NCBI GenBank assembly: GCA_028687585.1 | Contig: JAQTZV010000021.1 | Location: 59,593-101,592 of the forward strand | Length of the DNA stretch: 42,000 nt | Source: Desulfuromonadaceae bacterium | GTDB lineage: Bacteria; Desulfobacterota; Desulfuromonadia; Geobacterales; Pseudopelobacteraceae | Direction of reading: 5' to 3' | Part shown: positions 31,472 through 39,857 of the stretch, piece by piece | Layout: each line of letters begins with the position of its first letter | Numbering within the stretch: position 1 is the first letter of the stretch | The notes under the pieces: model-generated | The model's input: the letters and a program-made list of their open reading frames with translations, nothing else | Databases searched by the model: none | Told to the model about the DNA's origin: nothing | Position numbers and translations under genes: made by a program

Positions 31472-33385
31472 CTATTTTGGCGGCACGACCGAAGCGCGTT
31501 CTGTTGACTTGGCCCTTCTTTGCAGGGTACCTTCAATGACCTCCACATGCCAGAGTAATTCCTGACCAACGACGCTCTCCTCGCGTACTTTCATATCAAT
31601 GTTTATCTCCGTACGTTTACCACTGTCTATCGCATCAACCTTGAAGACAACCATACCGGCCGCATCCTGTGTGAATGGCACGTCAGGAGTCCCGGTAACG
31701 TCAACCTGGGGGGGGAGCTGCAGCTTAACTGTCAGATTCCGGGCCGGTAATGAACCGGCATTGAGAAGTGAGAGCCGATAGTGCAGTTTTTCGCCTGGAG
31801 TTACCTGCTGCTTGGAAAGTTTCGCGACGACGCGCACGAGAGGCGCAGAGCAGACGACAAGGCTCTCTTTCTGGAAGAAGACATCACTGAATTTCGGTGA
31901 AACGGCCTTGACGGAAATGGTTGCTCTATGCCCATCAACCATTCCTGCCGGGATTCTAAACAACACGCTGCCCTTGAATGTTTCGCCGGGAGCAAGTCGT
32001 AGAATAGTTACTTTTTCGACAGGCCTGTTCGCTCTCGTCAGGAAGGCATCAAATTCTTTCGGTGCTGTGATCGTCACCAGATACTCTTCCGTGCTTAACC
32101 CCTGATTGACCATCTCAAAAGAGAGGCTCTGATCAGTGTCAACCGGCAGAGACCCGCTCACCTCTTGTAATACAATGGCCGCTTTTATACGTGACTTGGT
32201 AAATATTTCTGCTGCGAGGCGTGCATTTTCTATACGGTCCGCCGCATTTTGAAGCTCCTGCTCAGCCTTTATTTTAACGGCAGGATTAATTTTTTCGACC
32301 TGAATATCCACCCGGCGGTTCTTTTGCCTCCCTTCAATTGTCGTATTATCGGCAATCGGTTTTGCCGGTCCGTAAGCAGTTATGGATAATTGTTTTGGAT
32401 TAACGCCTGATTTTATCAGGCTGCTTCGCACACTTTGAGCCCTTTGTTCCGAAAGCACTATGTTGGCTGCCAGATTTCCTTTCACATCGGTGTGCCCCTC
32501 AATAAGGGCCACAACATCATCTGAGCGTTTCAGAATGTCTCTAATCTCTTTTAACTGCCCATAATAATGAGGTTTTATCTTTGAACTGTTGCTATCAAAT
32601 TCTACCGAAAACTTTTTCACGACTTCATTTTTGACGACAAGGCTCACAGATGCTTCAACGGCCAGAGGAACGGGTTGGCCTGCTGCAGCTTTATCAGCGG
32701 CTTCTGTTTCAGCTGGTTTTGCTGCCTCTTCATTTTTAACCGGCTCATCTTCCAGCACAAATATTTTTTTCTTTTCCGGGACCGGTCGTGGCGTAGGCTT
32801 TTTCACTCTTTCCTTGCCGAAGTAATAGCTTAAACCGAGACCGATTTCATAATTATTGCGTATAACCGAGCCATCATAGATGATCAGTTGGCGCGCATCA
32901 GCTCTCAACGCCAGGTAGTTTTCAAGATAGTACTTAACTCCGACACCGTAATTGAACAAAAAATTGCTATTGGTATTGGCAGGAGCGTCAATAGTAATGC
33001 CACCAACGCCAACGGCAATAAATGGCAGCCACTTTTTATTTATGGGAAAAGGATAGATGGCGTCAAGGCGGTAAAGATATCCGGTATCGTTTCCGCCACC
33101 TAACTTCGAACCAGTGCTGAAATAATTCAGCGTCCCTTCAATACCCAGGCTGCCTGCAACAGCTTTTTCAATTTTTTCATAACCCACTTTAACACCATAC
33201 GATGTCGTGGCGTTGCGTTGTTCCGATCCGGCAAAAAAATAACCTCCTATCGTTGAGGTGATAGATAGTCCGCCCGAAGAATCGGCCTTTGAAGGCGGTC
33301 TGGTTATTTCAGCGGCAAAAGCGGGGAATAGAAGAGTAGCTGATATAAGTAAGGTACATATGAGTGTTAATACAGGTTTCGCCAA
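31472..33385 (-). CDS. OmpA-family outer-membrane protein with C-terminal DUF11-like domains
   Basis: I prefer a TTG start at 33385 with GGAG six bases upstream, giving the clean signal peptide AKPVLTLIC...FPAFA; an ATG at 33418 would add 11 residues but has no ribosome site. The product is 637 residues. After the signal comes an eight-strand-type barrel (about 25-185: YGVKVGYEK, LPFIAVGVGG, YGVGVKYYLENYLALRADAR, LGLSYYFG), a Pro/Lys/Glu-rich linker, then an OmpA/MotB peptidoglycan-binding domain (VEFDSNSSKIKP, IEGHTDVKG, SEQRAQSVRSSLI, GYGPAKP-like AYGPAKPIA, QKNRRVDIQV). The last ~200 residues are Ig-like, ending in a DUF11-type domain (VTPGEKLHYRLSLLNAG). It ties the outer membrane to the cell wall; the extra C-terminal part is unusual for OmpA proteins. 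Confidence 0.88.
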   Translation of the reverse strand: MAKPVLTLICTLLISATLLFPAFAAEITRPPSKADSSGGLSITSTIGGYFFAGSEQRNATTSYGVKVGYEKIEKAVAGSLGIEGTLNYFSTGSKLGGGNDTGYLYRLDAIYPFPINKKWLPFIAVGVGGITIDAPANTNSNFLFNYGVGVKYYLENYLALRADARQLIIYDGSVIRNNYEIGLGLSYYFGKERVKKPTPRPVPEKKKIFVLEDEPVKNEEAAKPAETEAADKAAAGQPVPLAVEASVSLVVKNEVVKKFSVEFDSNSSKIKPHYYGQLKEIRDILKRSDDVVALIEGHTDVKGNLAANIVLSEQRAQSVRSSLIKSGVNPKQLSITAYGPAKPIADNTTIEGRQKNRRVDIQVEKINPAVKIKAEQELQNAADRIENARLAAEIFTKSRIKAAIVLQEVSGSLPVDTDQSLSFEMVNQGLSTEEYLVTITAPKEFDAFLTRANRPVEKVTILRLAPGETFKGSVLFRIPAGMVDGHRATISVKAVSPKFSDVFFQKESLVVCSAPLVRVVAKLSKQQVTPGEKLHYRLSLLNAGSLPARNLTVKLQLPPQVDVTGTPDVPFTQDAAGMVVFKVDAIDSGKRTEINIDMKVREESVVGQELLWHVEVIEGTLQRRAKSTERASVVPPK

Positions 33386-33692
33386 GTACCTCTCCAAGTG
33401 ATAGCAGTTGTTGCTCATTATATAGTAATGCGGCGTTGACTTCAATCGAAACAATGGTAACCTTAACATACTGCGCCACCGCTTGGCATGGAACGTGCGT
33501 TGCAGTTATTTAATGATCATTTATACGCCATTTGCCGGAATACTGTGGGCTCTTATATTTGCCTACAGACCAACATTATCGGCTTCCGTTATTATTCTAA
33601 TAATAAATTACAAGTATTTTTCAGTTGGTTATGATAAAGTTTAGCAAGATTATGTAATCCGTTCACCCTGAATATGAAGGGAGTTGATAGTC
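33386..33692. other. Divergent intergenic region with REP remnant
   Basis: Contains a weak sigma-54-like match TGGCATGGAACGTGC (33484-33498, plus strand), a TTATTA...TAATAA hairpin near 33,590, and at 33659-33681 a fragment of the REP-like palindrome found at 26,014-26,040 (same first 13 bases and same GAAGGG end). No gene is supported. Confidence 0.5.
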
Positions 33693-34874
33693 ATGGGACA
33701 TTCAGTGAAATACCGTATTGGCACAATTTTGGTGAGTGCTGGCTTGTTGAAACAGCAACAGCTTGACTGTGCCCTTGAAGAGCATATGCATACCAATGAG
33801 CGAGTTGGTGAAACGCTGATCAGAAATGGAATACTGAGTGCAAATGACCTCACTGCTCCTCTGCTGGTACAAGAGCACCTTGGCTCTATCGAAAGCGCTG
33901 TAAAACTTGCTGCTGGTGAGCGTCAATTATTCGGACAGTTACTGGTCCAGTCAGGACATATCAGTTCAGAACAGCTTGATCAAGCAATAGTCGAACATCA
34001 GCGCACCGGGGAGTTACTCGGCGACGTCTTTAAGCGCTTTGGCGTTCTCTCTGATCAACAATTAAAAGGCTTACTTGCCTTTCAACAGAATCAGGGTTCC
34101 ACGCACGTTTCCCCTCTCAGACTCGGCGAGTTGCTGGTCTCGACGGGACGAATCGCTCGTGAGCAGCTTGAAGATGCTCTTCACAAGCAGAAGCAATCCG
34201 ATAAAAACATTGGAGAAATACTATTAGAAGCGGGGTATGCCACACCTGCTTGTATTCAGCACTGTGTCAGCTTGCAGAAAATGTTGACGAAGACCGTTTT
34301 GGCTGCAATCCTTGCCCTTGGTATGGGTACGGAAGGCCATGCCGGGGAGATGTGCACATTCTCTACGCAGTTGCAGGATTCTGCCATGAGAGCACAATAT
34401 ATCGCTAAAGTAGCATCTGAAACCGGAAATATGGTGGCGTACAACACCCATTCCGACAACTCTGTTGTGTCCGACGCCTCTGATGACGGATCAGCGTCCT
34501 CTTTCTTTTTCGGGAAATCAAGCGCCGTTAAAAATCAGGGTGATACAACCCTTGATTCTTTCAGCAAGGACTGTCTGGGATGCCACGACGGATTGCAGGC
34601 CAGTGATCGCAAGGTAAATTACAAAAACACCCCCGGCCAGAAATCACATTGGAGCCAGGGCGCTTCAGAGCATCCGATAGGTATGAATTATGCCTCCTAC
34701 GCTGCCATGGATCCGAAAAGCTATAAACCGGCAGCATCTTTTGGTTCCAAGATGATGTTTGTAAACGGTCGGGTCGGATGTACGACCTGCCATGATCCGC
34801 TTAATCCTGAAAAAAGCCACTTGGCAAAAAGTGATTACCGCAGTGCCCTTTGCCTGACCTGCCATACTAAATGA
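33693..34874 (+). CDS. Fusion: GspE-N/MshEN-like repeats + membrane helix + triheme cytochrome c
   Basis: The ATG at 33693 is nine bases from GGGAG; a TTG three codons earlier touches that site. The product is 393 residues. Residues ~7-195 are three tandem units of the type II secretion ATPase N-domain (GspE_N/MshEN): RIGTILVSAGLLKQQQLDCA + RVGETLIRNGILSANDL; FGQLLVQSGHISSEQLDQAI + LGDVFKRFGVLSDQQLK; RLGELLVSTGRIAREQLEDA + IGEILLEAGYA. In MshE this motif pair binds c-di-GMP. A hydrophobic segment follows (MLTKTVLAAILALGMG, from residue 197) ending in GHAG, like a signal peptide now internal. The rest has three CX2CH hemes (CLGCHDG, CTTCHDP, CLTCHTK) and an EHPIGMNY segment like the tetraheme proteins. 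A c-di-GMP-sensing membrane cytochrome is the inference. An internal start at 34281 giving a separate cytochrome is the alternative. Confidence 0.87.
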   Translation: MGHSVKYRIGTILVSAGLLKQQQLDCALEEHMHTNERVGETLIRNGILSANDLTAPLLVQEHLGSIESAVKLAAGERQLFGQLLVQSGHISSEQLDQAIVEHQRTGELLGDVFKRFGVLSDQQLKGLLAFQQNQGSTHVSPLRLGELLVSTGRIAREQLEDALHKQKQSDKNIGEILLEAGYATPACIQHCVSLQKMLTKTVLAAILALGMGTEGHAGEMCTFSTQLQDSAMRAQYIAKVASETGNMVAYNTHSDNSVVSDASDDGSASSFFFGKSSAVKNQGDTTLDSFSKDCLGCHDGLQASDRKVNYKNTPGQKSHWSQGASEHPIGMNYASYAAMDPKSYKPAASFGSKMMFVNGRVGCTTCHDPLNPEKSHLAKSDYRSALCLTCHTK

Positions 34875-34965
34875 TTTGCATGCAATTATTTCAGCAGAGA
34901 GTAATGAAGGGGATCAAGGCCTAAGAACTGATATTGGTACAAGCAAATACGTGTGACGGAGAAGA

Positions 34966-35022
34966 CAAAACCCCTTGTCCATGTATACCGAAATGTATAC
35001 TCAGAGCTAAGAGGTTTTTTAT
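34966..35022 (+). terminator. Possible terminator of the fusion gene
   Basis: AAAACCCCTT and AAGAGGTTTT can pair with one mismatch, enclosing a smaller GTATAC...GTATAC hairpin, followed by a T-run (TTTTTTATT). Confidence 0.6.
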
Positions 35023-35051
35023 TGTCTAGCTTTTTTAGCTAGTTAGTAATT

Positions 35052-35126
35052 TGGCAGGGGTACCTGGATTCGAACCAAGAGATGACGGCGTCAGAGGCCG
35101 TTGCCTTACCGTTTGGCTATACCCCT
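35052..35126 (-). tRNA. tRNA-Gln (anticodon CUG)
   Basis: Read on the minus strand, the 75-base segment folds as a cloverleaf: acceptor stem AGGGGTA/TACCCCT, anticodon stem ACGGC/GCCGT around the loop CTCTGAC (anticodon CTG, reading CAG), and a T-arm with GGTTCGAATCC. The CCA end is encoded. It lies 51 bases beyond the 2-oxoacid oxidoreductase gamma gene in the same direction. Confidence 0.93.
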
Positions 35127-35142
35127 AAATTGAAGAGTTCCT

Positions 35143-35171
35143 CTTGTAGCAAATCAGGTGCATGACGTCAA
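35143..35171 (-). promoter_or_regulatory. Candidate sigma-70 promoter of tRNA-Gln
   Basis: On the minus strand TTGACG (35171-35166) and TACAAG (35148-35143) are 17 bases apart, about 16 bases before the mature tRNA 5' end. Confidence 0.5.
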
Positions 35172-35177
35172 GACTTT

Positions 35178-35720
35178 TCAGCCTCGTGCCGCCTGAGCCC
35201 CCGCCTCCATCGCTTTGACGTTAGCTGGTATCAACTTGTGATTTCTCTCCGGGAGCGCTTTTTTCAATGCCGCTTCCAGCGATTCTTTCAATAACGCTCG
35301 TGATTTTTCAATATATGCCCCACAGGCAACCATATTAACCATGCGTACGTCACCCATATCAAGGGCAATCTGATTCATAGGGACCTTAATCACCTCGACA
35401 CCAGGCAGGTCAATTCCTCCGATATCAACCAGACTGGAGTTAATGATACAAATCCCGCTCTGCTTCACTTTGGCGGCATATTTATCAAACGAAAGCTGAT
35501 TCAGCAAAACCGAAACAGAGGGATTGCCGACAACAGGAGAACCGGTGTCACCATCTGCAAAGACAATTGTGCACATAGCCGCCCCACCACGTTTCTCAAC
35601 TCCGTAGGCCGGAAAAAATGAAACATTTTTCCCTTCGTGGATGGCAGCGTATGAAAGCAGGTTACCGGCCAGCAGCACGCCCTGCCCACCGTAACCGGCA
35701 AAAAACACATCGTAGCGCAT
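35178..35720 (-). CDS. 2-oxoacid:ferredoxin oxidoreductase, gamma subunit
   Basis: The ATG at 35720 follows CAGGAGA; earlier in-frame codons have no ribosome site. The product is 180 residues and shows the gamma-subunit pattern: FFAGYGGQGVLLAGNLL at the start (a glycine-rich turn), FFPAYGVEKRGGAAMCTIVF, and NPSVSVLLNQLSFDKY. The gamma chain helps bind CoA and completes the active enzyme, which converts a 2-oxoacid plus CoA to acyl-CoA, CO2 and reduced ferredoxin. It is the last gene of the ferredoxin-alpha-beta-gamma operon. A 90-base gap before it contains the palindrome CCCGATATATCGGG (35736-35749). Substrate (2-oxoglutarate or branched-chain 2-oxoacids) cannot be settled from this subunit. 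Confidence 0.92.
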   Translation of the reverse strand: MRYDVFFAGYGGQGVLLAGNLLSYAAIHEGKNVSFFPAYGVEKRGGAAMCTIVFADGDTGSPVVGNPSVSVLLNQLSFDKYAAKVKQSGICIINSSLVDIGGIDLPGVEVIKVPMNQIALDMGDVRMVNMVACGAYIEKSRALLKESLEAALKKALPERNHKLIPANVKAMEAGAQAARG

Positions 35721-35735
35721 GGATTGTCTCCTGTC

Positions 35736-35749
35736 CCCGATATATCGGG
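35736..35749. repeat. 14-bp perfect palindrome before gamma gene
   Basis: CCCGATATATCGGG lies 16 bases upstream of the gamma start codon in the only sizeable gap of the operon; it could fold in the mRNA or bind a dimeric regulator. Confidence 0.55.
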
Positions 35750-35809
35750 ATAAGTGCGATAACAAAGTCGTTTCTGATAAAAGCCCAGAACACGACTTCT
35801 TCTTACTAA

Positions 35810-36553
35810 TTATAGATTGGCGGTATTCTTGTAAACACCCAGCGGAAAGTAGGGGATCATTTCGTCCGTTACCCGCTGGTTGGCATCAAGAGGATTCATT
35901 CCCCAGTTAGTGGGGCATGACGCAAGAGCTTCAATAAAAGAAAAACCTTTTTTTTCAACCTGATAGCGGAAGGCAGTTTTGATCAGCTTCTTGGCATTAA
36001 GGACATTCTTGGGATTATTGAGGGCAACCCGCGCTGAAAAGGCCACTCCATCGAGATTGGCAAGAAGTTCGGCCATCTTGAAAGGAGACCCGTCTTTTGA
36101 GATGTCACGGCCATACGGAGAGGTGGATGTTTTTTGTCCCGGCAGGGTCGTGGGCGCCATCTGGCCACCGGTCATGCCATAGGTCGTATTGTTAACAAAA
36201 ATCACGGTAATATCCTCACCACGATTAGCTGCATGGATGATTTCAGACATACCAATGGCCGCAAGATCGCCATCCCCCTGATAGGTGAAGACAATCCGGT
36301 CCGGCCTGGCCCGCTTGGCACCGGTGGCAACGGCCGGAGCGCGGCCATGAGGAGATTCAATCACATCAACGTCGAAATATCCATAAAGGAATACCGAGCA
36401 GCCAACAGAAGCGATCCCGATCGTTTCACTGCGGATACCGAACTCATCCAGAGTTTCTGCAACCAGACGGTGAACCGATCCGTGGTTGCAGCCGGGACAG
36501 AAATGGGTTGCTACATCTTTCAGGCTTTCAGGCCTGGCAAATACCTGTTTCAT
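35810..36553 (-). CDS. 2-oxoacid:ferredoxin oxidoreductase, beta (TPP) subunit
   Basis: I choose the ATG at 36553, preceded by GAGGA, over an ATG at 36577 that overlaps the alpha gene and lacks a ribosome site. The product is 247 residues. It has the iron-sulfur/TPP entry motif CPGCNHG (19-25), a third cysteine at 52 (VGCSVF), and the TPP-binding run [16 protein letters not shown] (from 93) ending in [12 protein letters not shown] (NN at 121-122), as in pyruvate- and 2-oxoglutarate:ferredoxin oxidoreductases. HGRAP (69-73) is also typical. The chain decarboxylates the 2-oxoacid on TPP. It is 16 bases from the alpha gene. Its size and motifs fit KorB/VorA-type chains; the substrate is open. 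Confidence 0.94.
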   Translation of the reverse strand: MKQVFARPESLKDVATHFCPGCNHGSVHRLVAETLDEFGIRSETIGIASVGCSVFLYGYFDVDVIESPHGRAPAVATGAKRARPDRIVFTYQGDGDLAAIGMSEIIHAANRGEDITVIFVNNTTYGMTGGQMAPTTLPGQKTSTSPYGRDISKDGSPFKMAELLANLDGVAFSARVALNNPKNVLNAKKLIKTAFRYQVEKKGFSFIEALASCPTNWGMNPLDANQRVTDEMIPYFPLGVYKNTANL

Positions 36554-36569
36554 GGTTTTCCTCACCGAC

Positions 36570-37652
36570 TCAGACATGAGCCGGATAATTTTTCTTGATC
36601 TGCTCGAACAGCTCTTCGGGTGTCGGCAATGAACCCGCTCCCGGCGGCCGCCCATAAAACGACACCTCAGCATCGCGGGCTATGGCAAGACGTACGTCAT
36701 CAATCATCTGCCCCGTGGAGAGTTCTATATCCAGAAAAAGCTTGCACCGCCCGGAAAGCGCTGCGTACGCTTTTTTAGGAAAGGGAAACAGCGTAATCGG
36801 CCGTAGCAACCCTACCTTCATGCCGGCGTCTCGGGCCATACTGATAGCCGTCTTTGCAATCCGTGCGGTTGAGCCGAAAGCGGTTATTATCAGTTCAGCG
36901 TCTGCGGTTTGCACCTCTTCCCAGCGGCACTCTTTTTCAGCCAGTTCCTGATAGCGGGCTTGCATCTTCCAGTGAAATTTTTCCATTTCACCATCACCAA
37001 GGTACAGCGACTTAACGATGTTTTGCACTTCTCCGGCTTCCCGTCCACGCACCGCCCAATCTTTGGCCGGCAGCACCGTATCCGGACGGGGATTTGGAGT
37101 CACCGACTCTTTCATCTGTCCAATAACGGAATCAGCCAGCACCATGGTCGGCATGCGATAGATATCGGACAGGTCAAAAGCCAGCATGGTCAGGTCGTAC
37201 ATCTCCTGCACCGAAGCAGGGGCGAGAACAATGATCCGATAGCCGCCATGCCCGCCACCGCGAGTTGCCTGCCAATAGTCAGCCTGAGAGGCATCGATAC
37301 CCCCCAGTCCGGGCCCCGAACGCATGATATCGACAATAACGCCGGGAAGTTCCGAACCGGCCATGTACGAGATCCCCTCCTGCTTGAGGGAGATGCCGGG
37401 ACCGGAGGATGACGTCATGGCGCGAACTCCGGCAGCCGACGCGCCAAGCAGCATATTAATGGCGCCGATCTCGCTTTCAGCCTGAATGAATTCGCCTCCC
37501 AGCCGTGGAAGCTCGCGTGACAGATATTCCGGGATATCACTCTGAGGAGTAATCGGATAGCCGAAATAGCAGCGACAGCCGGCTTCCAGAGCCGCCATTG
37601 CCACCGCTTCGTTGCCTTTGACAAATATTTTTTCCAGCGAAGCAGTCTGCAT
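36570..37652 (-). CDS. 2-oxoacid:ferredoxin oxidoreductase, alpha subunit (VorB/KorA type)
   Basis: The ATG at 37652 follows AAGGAG at eight bases; a GTG three codons earlier is too close to it. The product is 360 residues with the alpha-chain hallmarks: [21 protein letters not shown] and [11 protein letters not shown] near the N-terminus, the [14 protein letters not shown] segment, [13 protein letters not shown], and a C-terminal transketolase-like part ([25 protein letters not shown]). It forms the core of the enzyme with the beta subunit. Its length fits the single-chain alpha (gamma separate) of VOR/KOR enzymes. In Geobacter-type metabolism a 2-oxoglutarate enzyme of this kind runs the oxidative TCA step, but a branched-chain 2-oxoacid enzyme is equally possible given the CoA genes nearby. 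Confidence 0.93.
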   Translation of the reverse strand: MQTASLEKIFVKGNEAVAMAALEAGCRCYFGYPITPQSDIPEYLSRELPRLGGEFIQAESEIGAINMLLGASAAGVRAMTSSSGPGISLKQEGISYMAGSELPGVIVDIMRSGPGLGGIDASQADYWQATRGGGHGGYRIIVLAPASVQEMYDLTMLAFDLSDIYRMPTMVLADSVIGQMKESVTPNPRPDTVLPAKDWAVRGREAGEVQNIVKSLYLGDGEMEKFHWKMQARYQELAEKECRWEEVQTADAELIITAFGSTARIAKTAISMARDAGMKVGLLRPITLFPFPKKAYAALSGRCKLFLDIELSTGQMIDDVRLAIARDAEVSFYGRPPGAGSLPTPEELFEQIKKNYPAHV

Positions 37653-37657
37653 GACCG

Positions 37658-37864
37658 TCACTCCTTAAAAACTGTTATGGCGACGTCAGGGCACATCTGT
37701 GCGCAGAGCGTACAACCGGTGCATTGCTCCGGATTCGAAAAAACTGCCATTGAATAACCAAGGCTGTTAGGGGAATCACTTAAAGCGACCAGTTTTTTTG
37801 GGCAGCCTGTGGTGCAGAGCCCACACCCCTTGCAGCGCGTTTCATCAATCACTATATACGGCAT
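37658..37864 (-). CDS. 2x[4Fe-4S] ferredoxin-type delta subunit
   Basis: This 68-residue protein has two classic cluster motifs, CKGCGLCTTGCP (11-22) and CTGCTLCAQMCP (48-59), so it carries two [4Fe-4S] clusters. It passes electrons from the oxidoreductase to free ferredoxin. It starts the four-gene operon; its stop is five bases from the alpha ATG, so the genes are tightly coupled. The ATG at 37864 has AAAGGATG upstream. It corresponds to KorD/VorD chains. Confidence 0.94.
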   Translation of the reverse strand: MPYIVIDETRCKGCGLCTTGCPKKLVALSDSPNSLGYSMAVFSNPEQCTGCTLCAQMCPDVAITVFKE

Positions 37865-37976
37865 CGCTGTTCATCCTTTGTTAAATTCAAGTTGTTTCTT
37901 GTAGCAGAGACAAAACGTATTCGTCAAGTTTCCTCACCATGTCGGCAGTTTCCGCTCACGTTTTTCTCTTAACTGC

Positions 37977-38795
37977 CTACCCCTTCTTGACCTTGGGAAT
38001 AAAGATTTCATCGGGGTCGAGAACTTCATGAATAATGCGCAACTCTTCCAGGGTAGGCGCCACTGTTTCGCCTTTAACGCGGGAAATGTCAAGATCAAAC
38101 TGGCATAAATCCCTGATCTCCGTCGGCGTTTTGCCGGGGTGACAGGTGTCCAGATACATCAGGCCGGTCTCTTCATCAAAGCGGAAAACACCAGCCGTAC
38201 TGATAACGGCAGACGGTCCACCGCGAAAAGCGGACCCGTAGAGTTCACGACGATGAACAAATTGGCCGCCGGGCCATTTTTTGACCCGCCAGCCGGGACT
38301 GGTGATGTAACTGACATTCTCCACAAAACGTCGCTTTTCGTGCACCATGATAAACACCGTCCGTTTGGCAAAGGAATTAATATCCGGATTGCCGCCGCTC
38401 CCGGTCAAGCGCAGTTCGGGATTAAGATAGTCACCGATGCAGGTGGTGTTGACATTACCGTACTGATCAACCTCTGCCCCCCCCAGAAAGCCAAGATCGA
38501 CATACCCTCTCTGAGCAATGCTGAAGGCGTCATAGAGTCCTGAAGCTCGTGATGCGCCCATTTCACAACGAGCATCGCCAACAGATGTAGGCAGCTCCGG
38601 AGGTCTACCATCAAGGGTCCCCGCTTCAAAGATCAGCTTCAGGTTGGGAGCATGGGTATTTTGAGCCAGCATAATGGCAACCATTGGTAAGCCGGTTCCG
38701 GCAAAGACGATTTCGTTATTCCCTACTTCCCGGGAAGCTGCACAGCAGAGCAGATCTGCCAGGCCGTACTGTTCAGGTTGTGCGTGCACTGACAT
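37977..38795 (-). CDS. CoA-transferase family protein, beta subunit (GctB/IpdB-like)
   Basis: The ATG at 38795 follows AAGGAGG; it starts one base after the alpha stop. The product is 272 residues. Family features include the FAGTGLPMVAIMLAQ start, LIFEAGTLDGRPPELPTSVGD (a Glu where class I CoA-transferases have the catalytic residue), GFLGGAEVDQYGNVNTT, and TSPGWRVKKWPGG. This is the layout of glutaconate CoA-transferase beta chains and of IpdB, a CoA-transferase-like ring-opening hydrolase, so either a transferase or a C-C hydrolase is possible. With the alpha gene it forms a heterodimeric enzyme of acyl-CoA catabolism. The neighbours (acyl-CoA dehydrogenase, CaiB/BaiF protein, ETF) support a CoA-ester pathway. 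Confidence 0.9.
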   Translation of the reverse strand: MSVHAQPEQYGLADLLCCAASREVGNNEIVFAGTGLPMVAIMLAQNTHAPNLKLIFEAGTLDGRPPELPTSVGDARCEMGASRASGLYDAFSIAQRGYVDLGFLGGAEVDQYGNVNTTCIGDYLNPELRLTGSGGNPDINSFAKRTVFIMVHEKRRFVENVSYITSPGWRVKKWPGGQFVHRRELYGSAFRGGPSAVISTAGVFRFDEETGLMYLDTCHPGKTPTEIRDLCQFDLDISRVKGETVAPTLEELRIIHEVLDPDEIFIPKVKKG

Positions 38796-38796
38796 A

Positions 38797-39765
38797 TCAT
38801 TTCCCTCCTTTTTTTTCACGAGGACTGTAATTCATGGCGCTGTTTGCCTTGAGATTCAGCATGCGCGGCCATCCCAGTTTTTCCAGATAACTCATATGGT
38901 TCTGCCCATGAATCCACTCATTGGCAAAATCATCAAAACCTTCCTGGGTGCGGGTGCGTCCGTAAAATTCTTTTAGGAATGCGCCATCGACATCATAGCG
39001 TCCGAACATTCCGGTCGGGTGCGCACCGAATGGGCATTCCAGAATATGATCGACTTCGAAACTGACGATAGTGTTCTGATCGGCATTGCGCCGTAAATAC
39101 TCTTCAGGAACAATCTCTTCGGCCATGACAATCGTTATGTCGGCAGCGCGGGCGACCTCCGGATCAGAGTAATACTGGCCGTTTACCCGCACAGTCCCCT
39201 CTTCGCCAACCTGTTGAACGCACATGACCGCAATATCAACCTTGGCAGCCGGAATCAGAACTTGAGAACCGGCTCCGAAGAAAGGATCTTCGGTAAATTG
39301 ATATTTATGTTTTGCAATTCTTTTTCCGTCACGCAGCCCGGCACGACCAAGCATATCGTATTCAGGGTTGTGAATATCTGTGCCGAGCGAGGTCTGCGTG
39401 ACCGCATATGGTGCGCCGGATGCGGCGGCGGCAAAGCGGAACATCATCTCGGCGTGGCTGTAGTCCTCGACAATAATCTGTTTGTCGGCAACCTTACGCG
39501 AGAGGTTGGCTCCGTACTTGCCATACAGTTCATGACCGACCCAGCATGATTCCCAGATATCCACACACCCCGCCCCGACAAGGAATTCGGTGTGGGAGCC
39601 GCCCTGAACCTCAATCAGATGGAGATGCTTTCGATGCTGACGGATCAGTTCAAAAACAATGGCCATCGGTCGACGCCAGATGGTGAACCCGGAAAAGGTG
39701 AGACGGGAGCCGTCCGTTATAATTTCGGCGGCGTGCTGCAGGGTGGTGCGTTTGCTGGTACTCAT
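38797..39765 (-). CDS. CoA-transferase family protein, alpha subunit (GctA/IpdA-like)
   Basis: The ATG at 39765 follows AGGAGG at five bases. The product is 322 residues with the family's alpha pattern: FSGFTIWRRPMAIVFELIRQ (glycine-rich CoA site), LIEVQGGSHTEFLVGAG, WVGHELYGKYG, VEDYSHAEMMFRFAAAASG, and VDIAVMCVQQVGEEGTVRVNG. It pairs with the beta subunit one base downstream. The function is transfer of CoA between a short dicarboxylic or aromatic acid and an acyl-CoA, or a related hydrolysis as in IpdAB; the substrate is unknown. A gap of about 90 bases separates it from the acyl-CoA dehydrogenase gene upstream. Confidence 0.9.
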   Translation of the reverse strand: MSTSKRTTLQHAAEIITDGSRLTFSGFTIWRRPMAIVFELIRQHRKHLHLIEVQGGSHTEFLVGAGCVDIWESCWVGHELYGKYGANLSRKVADKQIIVEDYSHAEMMFRFAAAASGAPYAVTQTSLGTDIHNPEYDMLGRAGLRDGKRIAKHKYQFTEDPFFGAGSQVLIPAAKVDIAVMCVQQVGEEGTVRVNGQYYSDPEVARAADITIVMAEEIVPEEYLRRNADQNTIVSFEVDHILECPFGAHPTGMFGRYDVDGAFLKEFYGRTRTQEGFDDFANEWIHGQNHMSYLEKLGWPRMLNLKANSAMNYSPREKKGGK

Positions 39766-39857
39766 GCCGACCTCCTGATTAGTAAGTTTGAAATTATTTT
39801 CTACGATTTTTTGCAGAGAATAATTTAGTTAACGCACTTATCCAGTATCTAATAGGG

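Noticed and set aside
33484..33498. TGGCATGGAACGTGC as sigma-54 promoter of the fusion gene
   Set aside because: The -12 element is GTGC rather than TTGC and it is nearly 200 bases from the ATG; kept only as a note.
34281..34874. Separate triheme cytochrome gene instead of a fusion
   Set aside because: The internal ATG begins a plausible signal peptide but has only a weak ribosome site, while the long frame has a good one and is uninterrupted. The alternative is noted in the feature.
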